Origin: Verrucomicrobiales bacterium
GTDB taxonomy: Bacteria; Verrucomicrobiota; Verrucomicrobiia; Verrucomicrobiales; Akkermansiaceae
Direction: 5' to 3'
Length of the DNA: 7,579 nt
Assembly: GCA_003483645.1 (NCBI GenBank)
Contig: DMYM01000361.1
Coordinates: forward strand, 1 to 7,579
The stretch's first letter is position 1, and each line of letters opens with the position of its first letter. A program made the position numbers and the translations under genes. Below are positions 7,064 to 7,579 of the stretch, piece after piece. The notes under the pieces were generated by a model. The model had not been told where the DNA came from. It was given only the letters and a program-made list of their open reading frames with translations, and ran no database searches.

Positions 7064-7074
7064 GGACCACGGCG

Positions 7075-7103
7075 GTCATAGAGGACGACCGGATTCTTCG
7101 CAA
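7075..7103 (-). promoter_or_regulatory. Candidate promoter for the ABC exporter operon
   Basis: On the minus strand TTGCGA (7103-7098) and TATGAC (7080-7075) are 17 bases apart, each matching four of six consensus positions. Transcription would begin near 7068, only about five bases before the ATG, implying a very short or absent leader. That agrees with the missing Shine-Dalgarno, but the site is a pattern match. Confidence 0.35.
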
Positions 7104-7135
7104 GTCGGCAGAGTTACGGGCGGCTTTGACCGGGC

Positions 7136-7169
7136 GATTGCATGATCACCGGTCACCATGAGATTGCAT
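7136..7169. repeat. Pair of GATTGCAT direct repeats in the divergent region
   Basis: GATTGCAT occurs at 7136-7143 and again at 7162-7169, 26 bases apart, with the palindromes TGATCA, ACCGGT and GGTCACC between them. The position between the divergent ABC operon and msrA would suit a regulatory site. Apart from this, the candidate ABC promoter and a doubtful reading frame, I see nothing in the 319 bases from 7064 to 7382. Confidence 0.35.
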
Positions 7170-7370
7170 AGGCCGACAAGGGATTGGTTGCGTGCAGCAA
7201 GGCGGCAGAAAACCGGCAAGGATCCTTACGCTCCCGTAATCGAACAGATCCAACGGGGAAAGACAGCAACAGGAATTACCCGTTATTTACAGGCAATTGC
7301 TTCGATCATCGCTGGAATTGCTGCCCTTCGGCGATTCCTTCCGGTTGCACAACAACAGCATAACCGCTAA
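7158..7370 (+). CDS. Doubtful 70-residue hypothetical protein
   Basis: An open frame runs from ATG 7158 to TAA 7368-7370, ending 12 bases before msrA. The product is basic (RLHRPTRDWLRAARRQ at the start) with one moderately hydrophobic stretch (about 44-56, IASIIAGIAALRR). I do not recognise it. Against it: codon third positions are not G/C-rich as in the neighbours (TTA, AGA, AGG and GTA occur), there is no Shine-Dalgarno, and base composition looks less G+C-rich than in the flanking genes. It could equally be non-coding leader of msrA. Confidence 0.2.
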   Translation: MRLHRPTRDWLRAARRQKTGKDPYAPVIEQIQRGKTATGITRYLQAIASIIAGIAALRRFLPVAQQQHNR

Positions 7371-7382
7371 CCTCTGAGCACC

Positions 7383-7579
7383 ATGAAAGCAGTAGCTCTC
7401 TCGACCCTGCTTGGTCTGTTCACCATCGGCGCGGCATCGTGCCAGGACAGCGGCACCAAGAATACAAGCAAGACTCCCAAGACGAAGATGAAGGAAAAAG
7501 CGGTCGATGAAAGAGGAGCTCCCCCGGAAGGATCCGAGACGATCACTCTCGGCGCCGGCTGTTTCTGGTGCGTGGAGGC
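7383..7579 (+). CDS. msrA: Peptide-methionine (S)-S-oxide reductase MsrA, exported form, N-terminal part (runs off the right edge)
   Basis: Only the first 65 residues are in the window. MsrA repairs oxidised proteins by reducing methionine-S-sulfoxide. ETITLGAGC60FWC63VE is the start of the MsrA catalytic domain, with C60 of GCFW as the catalytic nucleophile. In front of it is a 19-residue hydrophobic leader, MKAVALSTLLGLFTIGAAS, followed by C20, a plausible though imperfect lipobox (AASC, with Ala at -3). Then comes a linker of about 35 residues rich in K, T, S and D. The protein should therefore be secreted and perhaps lipid-anchored, unlike the usual cytosolic MsrA. It would need reductant from across the membrane, which a DsbD can supply. 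No Shine-Dalgarno is seen. Whether an MsrB domain or gene follows is beyond the edge. Confidence 0.93.
   Translation, partial: MKAVALSTLLGLFTIGAASCQDSGTKNTSKTPKTKMKEKAVDERGAPPEGSETITLGAGCFWCVE

Noticed and set aside
1..7579. A new defence, mobile or biosynthetic system
   Set aside because: All confident genes are housekeeping or common envelope functions (prenyl synthase, HemW, PyrD, glycine-zipper lipoprotein, DsbD, ABC-2 exporter, MsrA); no integrase, transposase, repeat array or unusual domain fusion is visible.

Overview
This window is an ordinary piece of chromosome from a Gram-negative bacterium with fairly high G+C (about 60% by eye). The evidence is lipoprotein and Sec signal peptides, an eight-helix DsbD and a quinone-type dihydroorotate dehydrogenase. 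The form of the HemW N-terminus and the DsbD architecture remind me of Verrucomicrobiota. That placement rests on recall and is tentative. There is no rRNA, tRNA, CRISPR array, transposase or phage gene.

Layout: (1) 1-160, minus strand, the N-terminal 53 codons of a squalene/phytoene synthase family gene running off the left edge. (2) 132-1322 and 1383-2423, plus strand, hemW (radical-SAM haem chaperone) followed by pyrD (class 2 dihydroorotate dehydrogenase), probably co-transcribed. The divergent region before hemW carries three tandem ATCACNA heptamers, and the hemW start codon is unresolved. (3) 2516-2773, a small glycine-zipper lipoprotein with its own candidate promoter and a clear intrinsic terminator (2801-2832). 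(4) 2873-5017, a complete DsbD/ScsB-type transmembrane thiol:disulfide reductase. (5) 5106-7063, minus strand, a two-gene ABC-2 exporter operon (ATPase then permease, ATGA overlap) converging on dsbD. (6) 7064-7382, a 319-base divergent region with one doubtful 70-codon frame. (7) 7383 to the end, plus strand, the start of msrA with a lipoprotein-like signal peptide.

Functional links: DsbD carries cytosolic reducing power across the inner membrane. The MsrA encoded 2.4 kb away appears to be exported and lipid-anchored, so it would need such a source; the link is inference. Several apparent first genes of transcripts (dsbD, the lipoprotein gene, the ABC ATPase gene, msrA, the synthase gene) lack an obvious Shine-Dalgarno sequence, whereas the downstream genes pyrD and the ABC permease have one. 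I see no convincing undescribed system here; the findings concern start sites, small repeats and regulatory details.
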